Positions 43,981 to 53,704 of a stretch of 64,000 nucleotides of DNA are shown here, piece after piece (the stretch's first letter is position 1; every line of letters starts with the position of its first letter). The position numbers and the translations under genes were made by a program. The notes below the pieces were generated by a model, which did no database searches, was not told the DNA's origin, and saw only the letters and a list, made by a program, of their open reading frames with translations. Origin of the DNA: Streptomyces bauhiniae (GTDB lineage: Bacteria; Actinomycetota; Actinomycetes; Streptomycetales; Streptomycetaceae); the NCBI RefSeq assembly GCF_004784475.1, contig NZ_SRRT01000001.1, positions 1-64,000 of the forward strand, in the 5' to 3' direction.

Positions 43981-44583
43981 ATGCCAAGGGGCCGCAAGCG
44001 GGCGTTCGACAGGGACGCGGCGCTGGACATCGCCATGCACCTCTTCTGGCGGCAGGGGTACACCGGCACGTCGATAGCCGACCTCACGGCCGCCATGGGC
44101 ATCAACCCGCCGAGCCTGTACGCGACCTTCGGCAACAAGCGCGCGCTGTTCGAGGAGGCGCTGAGCCGCTACGAGAAGGAGCGCTCCCGCACGCTCACCG
44201 AGGCGATGGCCGAACCCACCGCGCGCGAGGCGGTACTGAGCTTCCTGACCGGCACCGCCGAGGCCGCGACCCTCCCCGACCGCCCGGCGGGCTGCCTCAC
44301 CGTGCAGGGGGGTCTCGCCTGCGGCGGCGAGGACGGCGAGATCGTCCAACTCCTCGCCACCAGCCGCGCCCGCACCCGCCAGGCCCTCCACGACCGCCTC
44401 GCCCAGGCCGTCACCGACGGCGACCTCCCCCCGACCACCGACTGCGCCGCCCTCGCCCGCTGCGTCGTCGCCACAGCCGAGGGCCTCAACGTGGAGGCAT
44501 CCGCCGGAGCCACGCACCCCGAACTCACGGCAGCGGCGGAGGTGGGGGCACGGGTGATCCCGGCGCCGGAGCCGTCCCTGTAA
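43981..44583 (+). CDS. TetR-family transcriptional regulator
   Basis: A 200-residue repressor. The N-terminal helix-turn-helix is GYTGTSIADLTAAMGINPPS followed by LYATFGNKRALFEEAL, a classic TetR signature. The ligand domain has the Cys-containing segment RPAGCLTVQGGLACGGEDGE, as in the AcrR-like subgroup. ATG 43981. Divergent from the SDR gene, with two operator copies in between, so autoregulation plus control of the SDR is likely. Confidence 0.92.
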   Translation: MPRGRKRAFDRDAALDIAMHLFWRQGYTGTSIADLTAAMGINPPSLYATFGNKRALFEEALSRYEKERSRTLTEAMAEPTAREAVLSFLTGTAEAATLPDRPAGCLTVQGGLACGGEDGEIVQLLATSRARTRQALHDRLAQAVTDGDLPPTTDCAALARCVVATAEGLNVEASAGATHPELTAAAEVGARVIPAPEPSL

Positions 44584-44602
44584 CCGATTGGACAGTGAGA
44601 GC

Positions 44603-47600
44603 ATGCCCGGAGCCGATGAGTGGCCGACCGATTCCACAGGTGCGGAAGAGCCCTGGAAACCGTCCGGCAACGACGCCAACCTCAGCGCCTCTCCCGAGCC
44701 CGGCAAGTCGGGGAACGTTCCGCCGGGCGAGGATCTCGACCTGCATATCGGCTGGGACCGCTTCGAAAGCCTGGTCCTCGCCCTCTTGCGTGGAGTGCTC
44801 GGTCTGAGAGGGGTGAAGTTCCGCCGCTACGGCGTCCAGGGGCAGGCGCAACACGGCATCGACCTCGCCGGACGTGAGCCGGACGGTCACTACACCGTCA
44901 TCCAGTGCAAGGAATACAAGACGTTCACCGCCGGCGACCTGCGGGATGCGGTGACCGTATTCGCCACCGGTCGGCGCCCGTTCGGCGCGCACCACCTGAT
45001 CATCGCCACCTCGGCCGCCACGCAGTCTACCCAGGTAGCCGAGGAACTGGCCCGGCTCCAGGATCTGCACCACGATCTCGAACTCGACCTCTGGGGGGCC
45101 GAGCAGATCAACGATCACCTGCGCACCCAGGGCGATGTGGTTGCCCGCTTCTGGACCCGTGAGACGGCGGCGACTTTCTGTACCGGTGCGCCGCAGCCCG
45201 GAGTTCCCGTGCCGCTGCCCGACCGGCAGGAGCAGGCGGAGCGAATCCTGGTGGGCCCGTTGCGGACGAACGATGTCGCACCCGTCCTCCGGCAGGCGGA
45301 CAGCCTGCGATCGACGGCGCCGGAGCAGTCCGCCCGATTGTACGGCGAGCTGGCGGACCGGCTTCACGACGAGGGTTTCCGCGGACACGCGGTCACCATG
45401 CGCGGCAAGCAACTGGACGCACTAGTGGCAGCCCGGCTCGTCGATCAAGCGATTGAACTGGCGGCCCATCTGGCGGTCACGGCTCTCCACTTCGGGGACC
45501 GTGTGGAGCCCCGGATGCTCCAGCGCCGTATCGAGGGGCTGACCGCGGACGCTGTACGGTCCGGGGAACAGCCGTCGGCCGGCGCACAGCGGCATGCCCG
45601 ACTGGTGAGCAGCGCTGTCAGGAGCGTCCTTCATCCCCTCGGTGTCTTCCATGCCTTGAGGGCCGCACTGGAAGCTCCCTCCGCAGAGGAGCCGGCCTAC
45701 CAACCCTTGCTGGTGCTGCTGTTGGCCGAGCATCTGCTCGCCTCGGACCCGGCTCAGTTGCAGGACTTGGAGACGCTCATCGACACCGCGATCGCGCACG
45801 CCGCTGAGCAGCCGATCGCACGGGTCACCGAGGACGCCGTCATCCGGCTGCGCTTGGTGCGCGCCGAGTACGACCCCGCTGAGCGCGCCGAACTCAAGCG
45901 ACTGGCACGAAGGCACCTGGTGCCCGGTCGGCATGCGGCTCTGATCAACGCGCGTGAAGCCCGGCGCTGCGCCCTGGAGGGCCGTCCCGAAGAAGCCCTC
46001 GAGGGCTGGCGGGACGCGGTCTACGACGCCATTCATGCCGAGATGACCGAAGACGCAGCCTCCTGGCTCTACGCCGTCCGGGCGGTGAACGCGCAGTACG
46101 GACCGTTGACTTCGGCGCTCGATGACGAGCATCGGCTGGCCCAGGCTCTGCGCGCGACGGGGAGGGGGCGCCTGCTGGACCGGATGCGCTCGTTCCGGGA
46201 ACACGCGCTGTCGGCCAGGGTGAAGGACAAGCCGGTCGAGGCGGTTCTTTCTGCGCGTCGCTGGCTCACCGACACCGTTATCACGGGAGACTGGGCCAGT
46301 GAGTTCGAGGCACTTGAGTTCCTCGGAGACCTCTACCGCGACAGTCACGAGCCATCGCTCGCCGCTCAGTATTACCAGCGTGCTGGAACCGCCAAGAAAC
46401 TGACGGAACTCGCGGGTTCCACAGGTGACCTGATGCTGCCGCTGGGCCCCCTCGCCGATGCGCCCTGGTGGGTTCTTCGTGCTCGCGGGGCGATCGTAGA
46501 GGCGCAGGCGGACCTGATCGACGACGACTCGGCCGGCACACTGCTCACCGAGTTGACTGCTCTGGCCGAGCGGGGCAGGTCGGGCGAGCTGATGGACTCG
46601 CCCTTCGGCAACCTCACCCACCAGGCCACTCGCAGCGCCTGTGTACTCGCGGGGCGAGGCACACAGGAGCAGGCCACAGCCCTTCTGCAGCTCCTGGCTC
46701 CTGACGTGCCGCGAGATCCCCAGCATTACAGGCACTCCGACGACAGCCATGCGACTGCCTGCGTCACCATAGCCAAAGCCCATCCGGGCGCTGCGATGCC
46801 GGCTCTGACCCGGCTCTTCGACCTGGCGGAGGCCGGGGCGCACAAGGCGCTTCAACTTGTGGTGGACGACGAGGTGATCAGCTTGGTGGCGGCACCTGAG
46901 GAGCGGACTGAACCCGTCATGGCATCTGTCGCCCGTGAAGCGCTGACCGAGGAGGCCATGGCCGAACTACGCGCCAGGGTGGGCCGCCTGGACGACAACG
47001 GGCTCTATCTTGCGGATGTCGCGCGATCACTCGCTGATCCAGGCCATCCGGCTGTGCTGCAGCGCGCGGAACAGGCGCGGGACAGAATCCTCCGACGTCC
47101 TGACCCTGTACCGGGCGTCGCGGAGTTCGGGACCAGGTTGGTCTCTGATTCCTACCTGGTTCGCTGTCTCGACACGGAGGTCCGTACCGCCTGTCTCGAC
47201 AAGCTCATGGCCGTCGCGAGTGATGCCGGTGAGGTGGCCGCGAGCAGGCGGGATGCCCTGATCGGGGCCCGCAACCTGGTGGCCGACCTGTCTGCCGACG
47301 TCCGGTGCCGAGTATTCGACACCGCCAAGGCATTCGTACTCGGAGGGCGGGACGGGAGCTACCTGGACGACGAGGTGACCGGCACGCCGCATCCGCTCAG
47401 CGCCTTCAAGGTGTTCAACGGCTCGGCGTCGCTGAGGGGAGAAGCGCTGCTCCTGGCCTCCGTCTCGGCCACGAGCCCGGAAGCGCACGCATGGGTGCGT
47501 GACCAAGCCATCGGCCTGCTCACCAGCAAGGACAGCGGCGACCTTCATTGCGCAGCCCTCACCCTCAGCTGGCTTACCGGGGACATCGCTGCCGAAGTCG

Positions 47601-47863
47601 ACGCCAACCTCATGGCGGCACATCACCACGCCGGGGTACGGCAGGCCAGCGCGGTGCTGTGTCTGCGCCATCCCGCTCGATACCGGGACGCCGCCATGCG
47701 TCTGGCCGAGGACGGCGAGTACCGGGTCAGGCGCACTCTGGCCGAAGCGGCAGCCCACGCAGATCCCGAAGACTCCGGAACGGCGACAACCGTTCTGGAG
47801 GTCCTCGCCCGGGACGCACGTCACAGTGTCCGCGCCGCAGTCCGTCCTCGGCCGAACGCCTAA
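44603..47863 (+). CDS. Large protein with Mrr-like PD-(D/E)XK nuclease head and helical-repeat body
   Basis: A 1086-residue cytosolic protein, with a disordered acidic N-terminus (~50 residues). The nuclease-like domain (about 55-195) contains D87 in AQHGIDLAGREP and Q101-C-K103 in YTVIQCKEYKTF, the PD-(D/E)XK layout of Mrr-type restriction domains. From ~200 to the end it is predominantly helical, with TPR/HEAT-like repeats (LADRLHDEGFRGHAVTMRGK, EALEFLGDLYRDSHEPSLAA, RRTLAEAAAHADPED). No ATPase or methylase motif is visible. ATG 44603 is preferred over TTG 44588, which has no ribosome site. It lies alone after the TetR gene. Defence against foreign DNA is inferred. Confidence 0.6.
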   Translation: MPGADEWPTDSTGAEEPWKPSGNDANLSASPEPGKSGNVPPGEDLDLHIGWDRFESLVLALLRGVLGLRGVKFRRYGVQGQAQHGIDLAGREPDGHYTVIQCKEYKTFTAGDLRDAVTVFATGRRPFGAHHLIIATSAATQSTQVAEELARLQDLHHDLELDLWGAEQINDHLRTQGDVVARFWTRETAATFCTGAPQPGVPVPLPDRQEQAERILVGPLRTNDVAPVLRQADSLRSTAPEQSARLYGELADRLHDEGFRGHAVTMRGKQLDALVAARLVDQAIELAAHLAVTALHFGDRVEPRMLQRRIEGLTADAVRSGEQPSAGAQRHARLVSSAVRSVLHPLGVFHALRAALEAPSAEEPAYQPLLVLLLAEHLLASDPAQLQDLETLIDTAIAHAAEQPIARVTEDAVIRLRLVRAEYDPAERAELKRLARRHLVPGRHAALINAREARRCALEGRPEEALEGWRDAVYDAIHAEMTEDAASWLYAVRAVNAQYGPLTSALDDEHRLAQALRATGRGRLLDRMRSFREHALSARVKDKPVEAVLSARRWLTDTVITGDWASEFEALEFLGDLYRDSHEPSLAAQYYQRAGTAKKLTELAGSTGDLMLPLGPLADAPWWVLRARGAIVEAQADLIDDDSAGTLLTELTALAERGRSGELMDSPFGNLTHQATRSACVLAGRGTQEQATALLQLLAPDVPRDPQHYRHSDDSHATACVTIAKAHPGAAMPALTRLFDLAEAGAHKALQLVVDDEVISLVAAPEERTEPVMASVAREALTEEAMAELRARVGRLDDNGLYLADVARSLADPGHPAVLQRAEQARDRILRRPDPVPGVAEFGTRLVSDSYLVRCLDTEVRTACLDKLMAVASDAGEVAASRRDALIGARNLVADLSADVRCRVFDTAKAFVLGGRDGSYLDDEVTGTPHPLSAFKVFNGSASLRGEALLLASVSATSPEAHAWVRDQAIGLLTSKDSGDLHCAALTLSWLTGDIAAEVDANLMAAHHHAGVRQASAVLCLRHPARYRDAAMRLAEDGEYRVRRTLAEAAAHADPEDSGTATTVLEVLARDARHSVRAAVRPRPNA

Positions 47864-47879
47864 CTCCGGAGCCCTCCGC

Positions 47880-48311
47880 TCACGGCCACACCAAGCAATA
47901 AGGCTGATGCCCCGCCTCATGCAACCGATGGCTGAAGTCCTGCCACTCGTGCAGGAGTTGGTAGACGTTGAAGGCGTCGCGGGGGCCGCCGCGGTCGGGG
48001 ACCGTGGACCAGATGAAGGCGGCGGCGCCGACTGCTTCCTCGCCTATGTCCCGGAGGGGGTCGACGACGGTCATGGGGAGCTTGACGACGGCGTAGTCGG
48101 GGTGGAGGACGACGAGTTCGAGGGGCGGGACCTTGTGCAGGGGGACGCCCTCGATGCCGGTCAGCACCATCGCGGCCATCGTCTCCGGCTTGATCTTGGT
48201 GAACATGCCGTTCATGCCCAGCTCGTCGCCGCCGAGTTCCTCGGGACGCATCGAGATGGGGACGCGGGCGGCGGTCGCGCCGTCCGGCGCACCGAAGTAT
48301 TTGTACGTCAC
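47880..48311 (-). CDS. Conserved hypothetical protein
   Basis: A 143-residue protein, MTYKYFGAPDGATAARVPIS at the start, then DELGMNGMFTKIKPETMAAM, VLHPDYAVVKLPMTVVDPLR and a C-terminus NVYQLLHEWQDFSHRLHEAG. There are no membrane segments or signals. I do not recognise the family; it looks like a globular alpha/beta cytosolic protein. GTG 48311 is chosen because the sequence before it in that frame is Arg/Gly-rich and not protein-like. It converges with the large nuclease-like gene and is divergent from hemL. Confidence 0.6.
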   Translation of the reverse strand: MTYKYFGAPDGATAARVPISMRPEELGGDELGMNGMFTKIKPETMAAMVLTGIEGVPLHKVPPLELVVLHPDYAVVKLPMTVVDPLRDIGEEAVGAAAFIWSTVPDRGGPRDAFNVYQLLHEWQDFSHRLHEAGHQPYCLVWP

Positions 48312-48855
48312 CCCCACCCGACCACCATTTCTGCTCCCCGCCCCGAGGTCGGCGGTCCGGTCGTCCCGCTGGGGCTCACTCGGTAGACCCTGTACCTGAT
48401 GCGCGTCGGCCTGACGTGTCTCGGTCGCTTCCTCCGCTTCGCGCCGGTGCCTTCCCCGCCGGGCTCGCCGAGGACCCAGGTCGTCAGTCCCCTCGCCCAG
48501 TCCGCCACCGCGATGCATATCTCCACCCGAGTGCTTTTCTAGGACGCGTGGCCCCCGCCGCGCAACCCGATCATCGTGTCAGTGACCTCCCCCACGGCCG
48601 CCCGCCGAAACGTGCGGTGAAACCGAAGTCCGCAGGATCTTCCCGGTCTCAGATCACTACGTGCCGCGGAGGTGTGTGTATCAGGTGTCAGTCTCGCAGA
48701 TCGTGAAAGACCGGCCTCGAAGGTCGGCCGGATCGGCACCCCAAGAGCGCCCGCCCCCGCCCGGACGGGGCACGGCGCCGCCGCCGGGCCGCTCCGCCTA
48801 CCCTGAGGGGGTCACCCGCCCACCGGAGTCCGAGAAGTCGGAGAAGCCGCACGTC
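48312..48855. other. Intergenic region between the hypothetical gene and hemL
   Basis: About 540 bases with no convincing gene. A 47-codon frame from ATG 48400 on the plus strand lacks a good ribosome site and similarity. It should contain the hemL promoter; I see no clear operator or riboswitch fold by eye. Confidence 0.4.
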
Positions 48856-50172
48856 ATGAGCGAAACGCCCTACCCCTACGACGCGCCCGCCTCGCAGGCG
48901 CTCTTCGACCGCGCCTCCGAGGTCACGCCGGGTGGCGTGAACTCGCCGGTGCGCGCCTTCCGCGCGGTCGGCGGCACGCCCCGGTTCATGGTCTCGGGCA
49001 GCGGGCCGTACCTGACCGACGCCGACGGGCGGGAGTACGTCGATCTGGTGTGCTCCTGGGGTCCGATGATCCTGGGCCACTCGCACCCCGAGGTCATCGC
49101 CGCCGTCCAGGAGGCGGTCGCCCGCGGCACCTCCTTCGGTACGCCCGGTGAGGGCGAGGTCGCGCTCGCCGAGGAGATCGTCGCCCGCGTCGAGCCGGTC
49201 GAGCAGGTCCGGCTCGTCAGCAGCGGCACCGAGGCCACCATGTCGGCGATCCGGCTGGCCCGGGGGTTCACCCAGCGGTCCAAGGTGATCAAGTTCGCCG
49301 GCTGCTACCACGGCCACGTCGACTCCCTGCTGGCCTCCGCCGGCTCCGGCCTCGCCACCTTCGCGCTGCCCGACACCCCCGGTGTCACCGGCGCGCAGGC
49401 GGGCGACACCATCGTGCTGCCGTACAACGACCTGGAGGCCGTGCAGGAGGCGTTCCACCGGCACCCCGGCGAGATCGCCTGCGTGATCACCGAGGCGTCG
49501 CCGGGCAACATGGGCGTCGTCCCGCCGGAGCCCGGTTTCAACCAGGGCCTGAAGGACGCCTGCGCCAAGAACGGCGCGCTGTACATCTCCGACGAGGTGA
49601 TGACCGGCTTCCGTACGAGCCGCGCCGGCTGGTACGGCGTCGACGGCGTGAAGCCCGACCTGATGACCTTCGGCAAGGTGATGGGCGGCGGCTTCCCCGC
49701 GGCCGCGTTCGGCGGGCGCGCTGACGTCATGGCGCACCTCGCCCCGGCCGGCCCGGTGTACCAGGCGGGCACCCTCTCCGGTAACCCGGTCGCCACCGCC
49801 GCCGGTCTCGCCCAGCTCCGGCTGCTGGACGACGCGGCGTACGACAAGGTCGACGCGGTGTCCGCGCAGATCCAGTCGCTGGTCACCGAGGCGCTGACCA
49901 AGGAGGGCGTGGCCCACCGGCTGCAGCACGCCTCCAACATGTTCTCGGTGTTCTTCACCGACCGGCAGGTGCGCACCTACGAGGACGCCAAGCGGCAGGA
50001 GTCGTTCCGCTTCACCGCGTTCTTCCACTCGCTGCTGGCGAACGGCGTGTACCTGCCGCCGTCGGCCTTCGAGTCCTGGTTCGTGTCCACGGCCCACGAC
50101 GAGCGGGCCATCCAGAAGATCGCCGACGCCCTCCCGGCGGCGGCCCGAGCCGCCGCGGAGGCGACCGCGTGA
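48856..50172 (+). CDS. hemL: Glutamate-1-semialdehyde 2,1-aminomutase
   Basis: A 438-residue PLP enzyme that makes 5-aminolaevulinate from glutamate-1-semialdehyde, the step after HemA (12924). Motifs include [19 protein letters not shown] near the N-terminus, [57 protein letters not shown] and the PLP lysine in [21 protein letters not shown] 48856 follows an in-frame but non-conserved 65-codon lead. It overlaps the phosphatase by 4 bases and so is the first gene of an operon reaching into the Ccs cluster region. Confidence 0.96.
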   Translation: MSETPYPYDAPASQALFDRASEVTPGGVNSPVRAFRAVGGTPRFMVSGSGPYLTDADGREYVDLVCSWGPMILGHSHPEVIAAVQEAVARGTSFGTPGEGEVALAEEIVARVEPVEQVRLVSSGTEATMSAIRLARGFTQRSKVIKFAGCYHGHVDSLLASAGSGLATFALPDTPGVTGAQAGDTIVLPYNDLEAVQEAFHRHPGEIACVITEASPGNMGVVPPEPGFNQGLKDACAKNGALYISDEVMTGFRTSRAGWYGVDGVKPDLMTFGKVMGGGFPAAAFGGRADVMAHLAPAGPVYQAGTLSGNPVATAAGLAQLRLLDDAAYDKVDAVSAQIQSLVTEALTKEGVAHRLQHASNMFSVFFTDRQVRTYEDAKRQESFRFTAFFHSLLANGVYLPPSAFESWFVSTAHDERAIQKIADALPAAARAAAEATA

Positions 50173-50879
50173 CCACCCCCGAGAGCAACACCGGTGAGAA
50201 GGACGTCACCGTCGTCCACCTGATGCGCCACGGCGAGGTGCACAACCCCGACGGCCTGCTGTACGGGCGGCTGTCCGGCTACCACCTCTCCGAGCTGGGC
50301 CGGAAGATGGCCGAGCGGGTCGCCGAGCACCTGGCCCCGCGCGACATCACCCAGGTGATCGCCTCCCCGCTGGAGCGGGCGCAGGAGACGGCCACCCCGA
50401 TCGCCAAGGCGCACGGGCTCGACCTCGGCACCGACGCCCGGCTCATCGAGGCCGACAACGTCTTCCAGGGCAAGACCTTCGGTGTCGGCGACGGCGCGCT
50501 GCGCAACCCGGACAACTGGAAGCACCTGGTCAACCCGTTCAAGCCGTCCTGGGGCGAGCCGTACGTCGACCAGGTGGTGCGGATGATGGGCGCGCTGAAC
50601 GCGGCCAAGGACGCGGCGCGCGGGCACGAGGCGGTGCTGGTGAGCCATCAGCTCCCGATCTGGATCGTGCGCAGCTACGTCGAGCGCCGCCGCCTCTGGC
50701 ACGACCCGCGCAAGCGGCAGTGCACCCTGGCCTCGCTGACGTCCTTCACCTACCTCGGCGACAGGATCGTGTCCGTCGGCTACAGCGAGCCCGCGATCGA
50801 CCTGGTCCCGGCGCATCTGCGCGCGGGGGCCAAGCCGCAGAAGGGCTCCGAGGTGCAGGGCAAGGCTTTCGGCGCCTGA
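50169..50879 (+). CDS. Histidine phosphatase family protein
   Basis: A 236-residue histidine-phosphatase (phosphoglycerate-mutase-like) protein. The RHG motif is [20 protein letters not shown], with the second arginine in [20 protein letters not shown] and the second catalytic His in [17 protein letters not shown]. It differs from GpmA by lacking its insertions, so it is a generic phosphatase of unknown substrate. GTG 50169 overlaps the hemL stop (GTGA), giving translational coupling. Confidence 0.9.
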   Translation: MTTPESNTGEKDVTVVHLMRHGEVHNPDGLLYGRLSGYHLSELGRKMAERVAEHLAPRDITQVIASPLERAQETATPIAKAHGLDLGTDARLIEADNVFQGKTFGVGDGALRNPDNWKHLVNPFKPSWGEPYVDQVVRMMGALNAAKDAARGHEAVLVSHQLPIWIVRSYVERRRLWHDPRKRQCTLASLTSFTYLGDRIVSVGYSEPAIDLVPAHLRAGAKPQKGSEVQGKAFGA

Positions 50880-50897
50880 ACCGGCTGATCGAGGAAC

Positions 50898-50956
50898 CTC
50901 CCCGTTCGTCACATCATCTGACTGTGTGAATCCAGTGAGTGTGACGAATCGGGGAG
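50898..50956 (+). promoter_or_regulatory. Long inverted repeat that pairs with the ribosome binding site of the next gene
   Basis: Left arm ctccccgttcgtcaca (50898-50913) and right arm tgtgacgaatcggggag (50940-50956) pair over 16 bases with a single bulged t. The right arm contains cggggag, the ribosome binding site of the gene at 50961, so in mRNA the hairpin would hide it. It may alternatively serve as an operator. Confidence 0.6.
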
Positions 50957-50960
50957 CTTC

Positions 50961-52232
50961 ATGCAGACCATCACCCGGCGGGGAATACTCGGCCTCGGCG
51001 CGGGGGCGGCGGCGGCCGGACTCGTCGGCTGCGGTACCTCCGCATCCGTGGGCGGCGGCAAGCACCCCAGCGGTTCCGGCAGTCCCTCGCCGAGCCACAC
51101 CCCCGCCAAGGCCCGCCCCATCGGCGACGGCTCCACCGCCTTCACCGGCAGGCAGCCCCACCAGCCCGCCCGCCCCGAGCCGCTGGAGCCGGGTCAGACC
51201 CCGCCCCAGTTCGTGGTCTTCTCCTGGGACGGCGCCGGCGAGGTCGGCAACGGCCTCTTCCCGCGCTTCCTGGACCTGGCCAAGGAGCACGGCGCGAGCA
51301 TGACCTTCTTCCTCTCCGGGCTGTATCTGCTCCCCGAGTCGAAGAAGCGTCTCTACAACCCGCCGAACAACCCCCGAGGCGCCTCCGACATCGGCTACCT
51401 CAGCGACGAGCACGTCAAGGCCACGCTGACCAACGTGCGCCGGGCCTGGCTCGAGGGCCACGAGATCGGCACCCACTTCAACGGCCACTTCTGCGGCGGC
51501 TCCGGCACGGTCGGCAACTGGACGCCCGCCCAGTGGCGCAGCGAGATCGACCAGGCGAAGAAGTTCGTCACGGAGTGGCGCACCAACACCGGCTGGACCG
51601 ACCTGCCCGCGCTGCCCTTCGACTACGACAAGGAACTGGTCGGCGGCCGCACCCCCTGTCTGCTCGGCCAGGACAACCTGCTGCCCACCGCGCGCGAGCT
51701 GGGCTGGCGCTACGACGCCTCCTCGCCCGGCGGCCGCCAGATGTGGCCGGTCAAGCGCCAGGGCATCTGGGACCTGCCGCTGCAGCAGGTGCCGTTCCCC
51801 GGCCACTCCTTCGAGGTGCTGTCCATGGACTACAACATGCTGGCCAACCAGTCGGTCAACTCCACCAAGGCCCCCTCCTACAACTACCCGGGCTGGCGCA
51901 AGCAGTCGGCGCAGGCGTACATCAGCGGCTTCCGGCGCGCGTACGAGACCAACCGGGCGCCGTTCTTCATCGGCAACCACTTCGAGGAGTGGAACGGCGG
52001 GATCTACATGGACTCCGTCGAGGAGGCGTTCCAGCACATCGCGCGCGAGAAGGAGAAGGGCGCCGATGTGCGGCTGGTCTCCTTCCGGCAGTTCACCGAC
52101 TGGCTGGACGTCCAGCGGCCCGAGGTGCTGGCGAAGCTGCGCACCCTGGAGGTCGGCCAGAAGCCGGCCGGAGGCTGGAAGGGTTTCCTGGCAGAGTCGG
52201 GCACCAAGAGCGCCAGTCCCGGCGCCGCGTGA
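50961..52232 (+). CDS. Polysaccharide-deacetylase-like lipoprotein
   Basis: A 423-residue exported protein. The N-terminus MQTITRRGILGLGAGAAAAG with RR and lipobox LVGCG looks like a Tat-type lipoprotein signal (Cys24). A Ser/Pro linker follows, then a NodB-like deacetylase fold: FVVFSWDGAGEVGNGLFPRF (metal-binding Asp), and GHEIGTHFNGHFCG with the HxxxH pair. A C-terminal EEAFQHIAREKEKGADVRLV helix closes it. The catalytic residues look intact, so deacetylation of a cell-wall polymer is plausible. ATG 50961; its ribosome site lies in the hairpin above. Confidence 0.8.
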   Translation: MQTITRRGILGLGAGAAAAGLVGCGTSASVGGGKHPSGSGSPSPSHTPAKARPIGDGSTAFTGRQPHQPARPEPLEPGQTPPQFVVFSWDGAGEVGNGLFPRFLDLAKEHGASMTFFLSGLYLLPESKKRLYNPPNNPRGASDIGYLSDEHVKATLTNVRRAWLEGHEIGTHFNGHFCGGSGTVGNWTPAQWRSEIDQAKKFVTEWRTNTGWTDLPALPFDYDKELVGGRTPCLLGQDNLLPTARELGWRYDASSPGGRQMWPVKRQGIWDLPLQQVPFPGHSFEVLSMDYNMLANQSVNSTKAPSYNYPGWRKQSAQAYISGFRRAYETNRAPFFIGNHFEEWNGGIYMDSVEEAFQHIAREKEKGADVRLVSFRQFTDWLDVQRPEVLAKLRTLEVGQKPAGGWKGFLAESGTKSASPGAA

Positions 52233-52335
52233 CGATACGTCCGTAATGCCCGGTGTAAATGCCCCCTGGCAGGCACTTTTCGGCCCGGCAGGGGGGCGGG
52301 CGAAACCGCCGGAACCGCCATGCGAAACTTTTCAC

Positions 52336-52926
52336 ATGAGTACCCGTAGCCGCGCCGCCCTGCTCGGTGCCGTGGCCGCCGCCGCGGCCCTGACCCTGTC
52401 CGCGTGCGGCAGCGGCGGGACCTCCGGCGGTGGCGGCGACACCAACTTCGTCACCGGCAACAACGGCATCGACACCGTGAAGAAGGGCGAGCGCTCCCAG
52501 GCGCCCGCCCTGTCCGGGAAGACGATCGACGGCAAGACCGTGGACATCGCGGACTACCAGGGCAAGGTCGTCGTCCTCAACGTCTGGGGCTCCTGGTGCG
52601 GGCCGTGCCGGGAGGAGGCCAAGTACTTCTCCAAGGTCTCCAAGGCGTACGCCGACAAGGGCGTGCAGTTCGTCGGGATCAACACCCGCGACAGCAGCAC
52701 CACCCCGGCCCTCGCCTTCGAGAAGGCCAACGGGATCACGTACCCGAGCCTGTACGACCCGACCGGCAAGCTGCTGCTCCGCTTCCCCAAGGGCACGCTC
52801 AACCCGCAGCTCATCCCGTCCACGCTGATCCTGGACCGGGACGGGAAGCCCGCCGCGCGGGCGCTGGAGGCGCTCGACGACACGGCCCTGCTGAAGATGC
52901 TCAAGCCGGTCCTCGCGGAGAAGTGA
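52336..52926 (+). CDS. ResA-like thioredoxin-family lipoprotein
   Basis: A 196-residue exported redoxin. The signal peptide RAALLGAVAAAAALTLSACG carries a lipobox (LSAC, Cys24). The thioredoxin domain has VVVLNVWGSWCGPCREEAKY (CxxC = CGPC), and LIPSTLILDRDGKPAARAL contains the cis-Pro. It reduces the haem-binding CxxCH of apocytochrome c outside the membrane, using electrons from CcdA. ATG 52336; the gene runs 2 bases apart from ccdA, so the four genes ResA-CcdA-ResB-CcsB form one operon. Confidence 0.9.
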   Translation: MSTRSRAALLGAVAAAAALTLSACGSGGTSGGGGDTNFVTGNNGIDTVKKGERSQAPALSGKTIDGKTVDIADYQGKVVVLNVWGSWCGPCREEAKYFSKVSKAYADKGVQFVGINTRDSSTTPALAFEKANGITYPSLYDPTGKLLLRFPKGTLNPQLIPSTLILDRDGKPAARALEALDDTALLKMLKPVLAEK

Positions 52927-52927
52927 C

Positions 52928-53701
52928 GTGAGCGCCCTGCTGACGCTCGCCGCCGTGACGAGCCGGAACGAGACCGTGCTCAACGGCGCCCTGCTGCTCG
53001 CCCTGCCCGTCGCGGTGCTGGGCGGTCTGGTCTCCTTCTTCTCGCCCTGCGTGCTCCCGCTGGTCCCCGGCTACCTCTCCTACGTGACCGGCGTCACCGG
53101 CACCGACCTCGCCGACGCCCGGCGCGGCCGGATGACCGCCGGTGCCTCCCTCTTCGTCCTCGGCTTCACCGTGGTGTTCGTCTCCGGCGGCGCCCTGTTC
53201 GGGTACTTCGGGCAGACCCTCCAGGGCTACAAGGACGTGCTCACCCATGTCCTGGGCGTCCTGATGATCCTGCTCGGCATCTTCTTCATGGGCCTGATGC
53301 CCTGGCTGACCCAGCGCGAGTTCCGCTTCCACAAGCGCCCCGCGACCGGCCTGATCGGTGCGCCGGTGCTCGGCGCGCTCTTCGGGATCGGCTGGACGCC
53401 CTGCATCGGCCCGACCCTCGCCTCCGTCGTCGCCCTCTCCTCCCAGCAGGCGAGCGCGGGCCGGGGCGCGATACTGACCGTCGCGTACTGCCTCGGGCTC
53501 GGCGTGCCCTTCGTGCTCACCGCGATCGCCTTCCGCAAGGCGCTCGGCGCCTTCGGCTGGGTCAAACGCCACTATGTCTGGGTGATGCGCGCCGGCGGCA
53601 CGATGATGATCGTGACCGGCGTGCTGCTGCTGACCGGTGCCTGGGACAGCCTGGTGCAGCAGATGCAGACCTGGTCCGACGGCTTCTCTGTGGGGATCTG
53701 A
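52928..53701 (+). CDS. ccdA: CcdA-type thiol-disulphide transporter
   Basis: A 257-residue membrane protein with about six TM helices. Cysteines in GLVSFFSPCVLPLVPGYLSY and GWTPCIGPTLASVVALSS are the reducing pair in the membrane. It passes electrons from cytosolic thioredoxin to the ResA-like protein. GTG 52928 lies just after the ResA stop. The C-terminus is LVQQMQTWSDGF. Confidence 0.94.
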   Translation: MSALLTLAAVTSRNETVLNGALLLALPVAVLGGLVSFFSPCVLPLVPGYLSYVTGVTGTDLADARRGRMTAGASLFVLGFTVVFVSGGALFGYFGQTLQGYKDVLTHVLGVLMILLGIFFMGLMPWLTQREFRFHKRPATGLIGAPVLGALFGIGWTPCIGPTLASVVALSSQQASAGRGAILTVAYCLGLGVPFVLTAIAFRKALGAFGWVKRHYVWVMRAGGTMMIVTGVLLLTGAWDSLVQQMQTWSDGFSVGI

Positions 53702-53704
53702 ACG

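Noticed and set aside
48400..48543. 47-codon plus-strand frame between the hypothetical gene and hemL
   Set aside because: Poor ribosome site, no similarity and no coding bias; not supported as a gene.
52261..52297. Possible terminator after the deacetylase-like gene
   Set aside because: The gccccctg/cagggggg pairing is short and leaves a long loop, so it is too weak to call.
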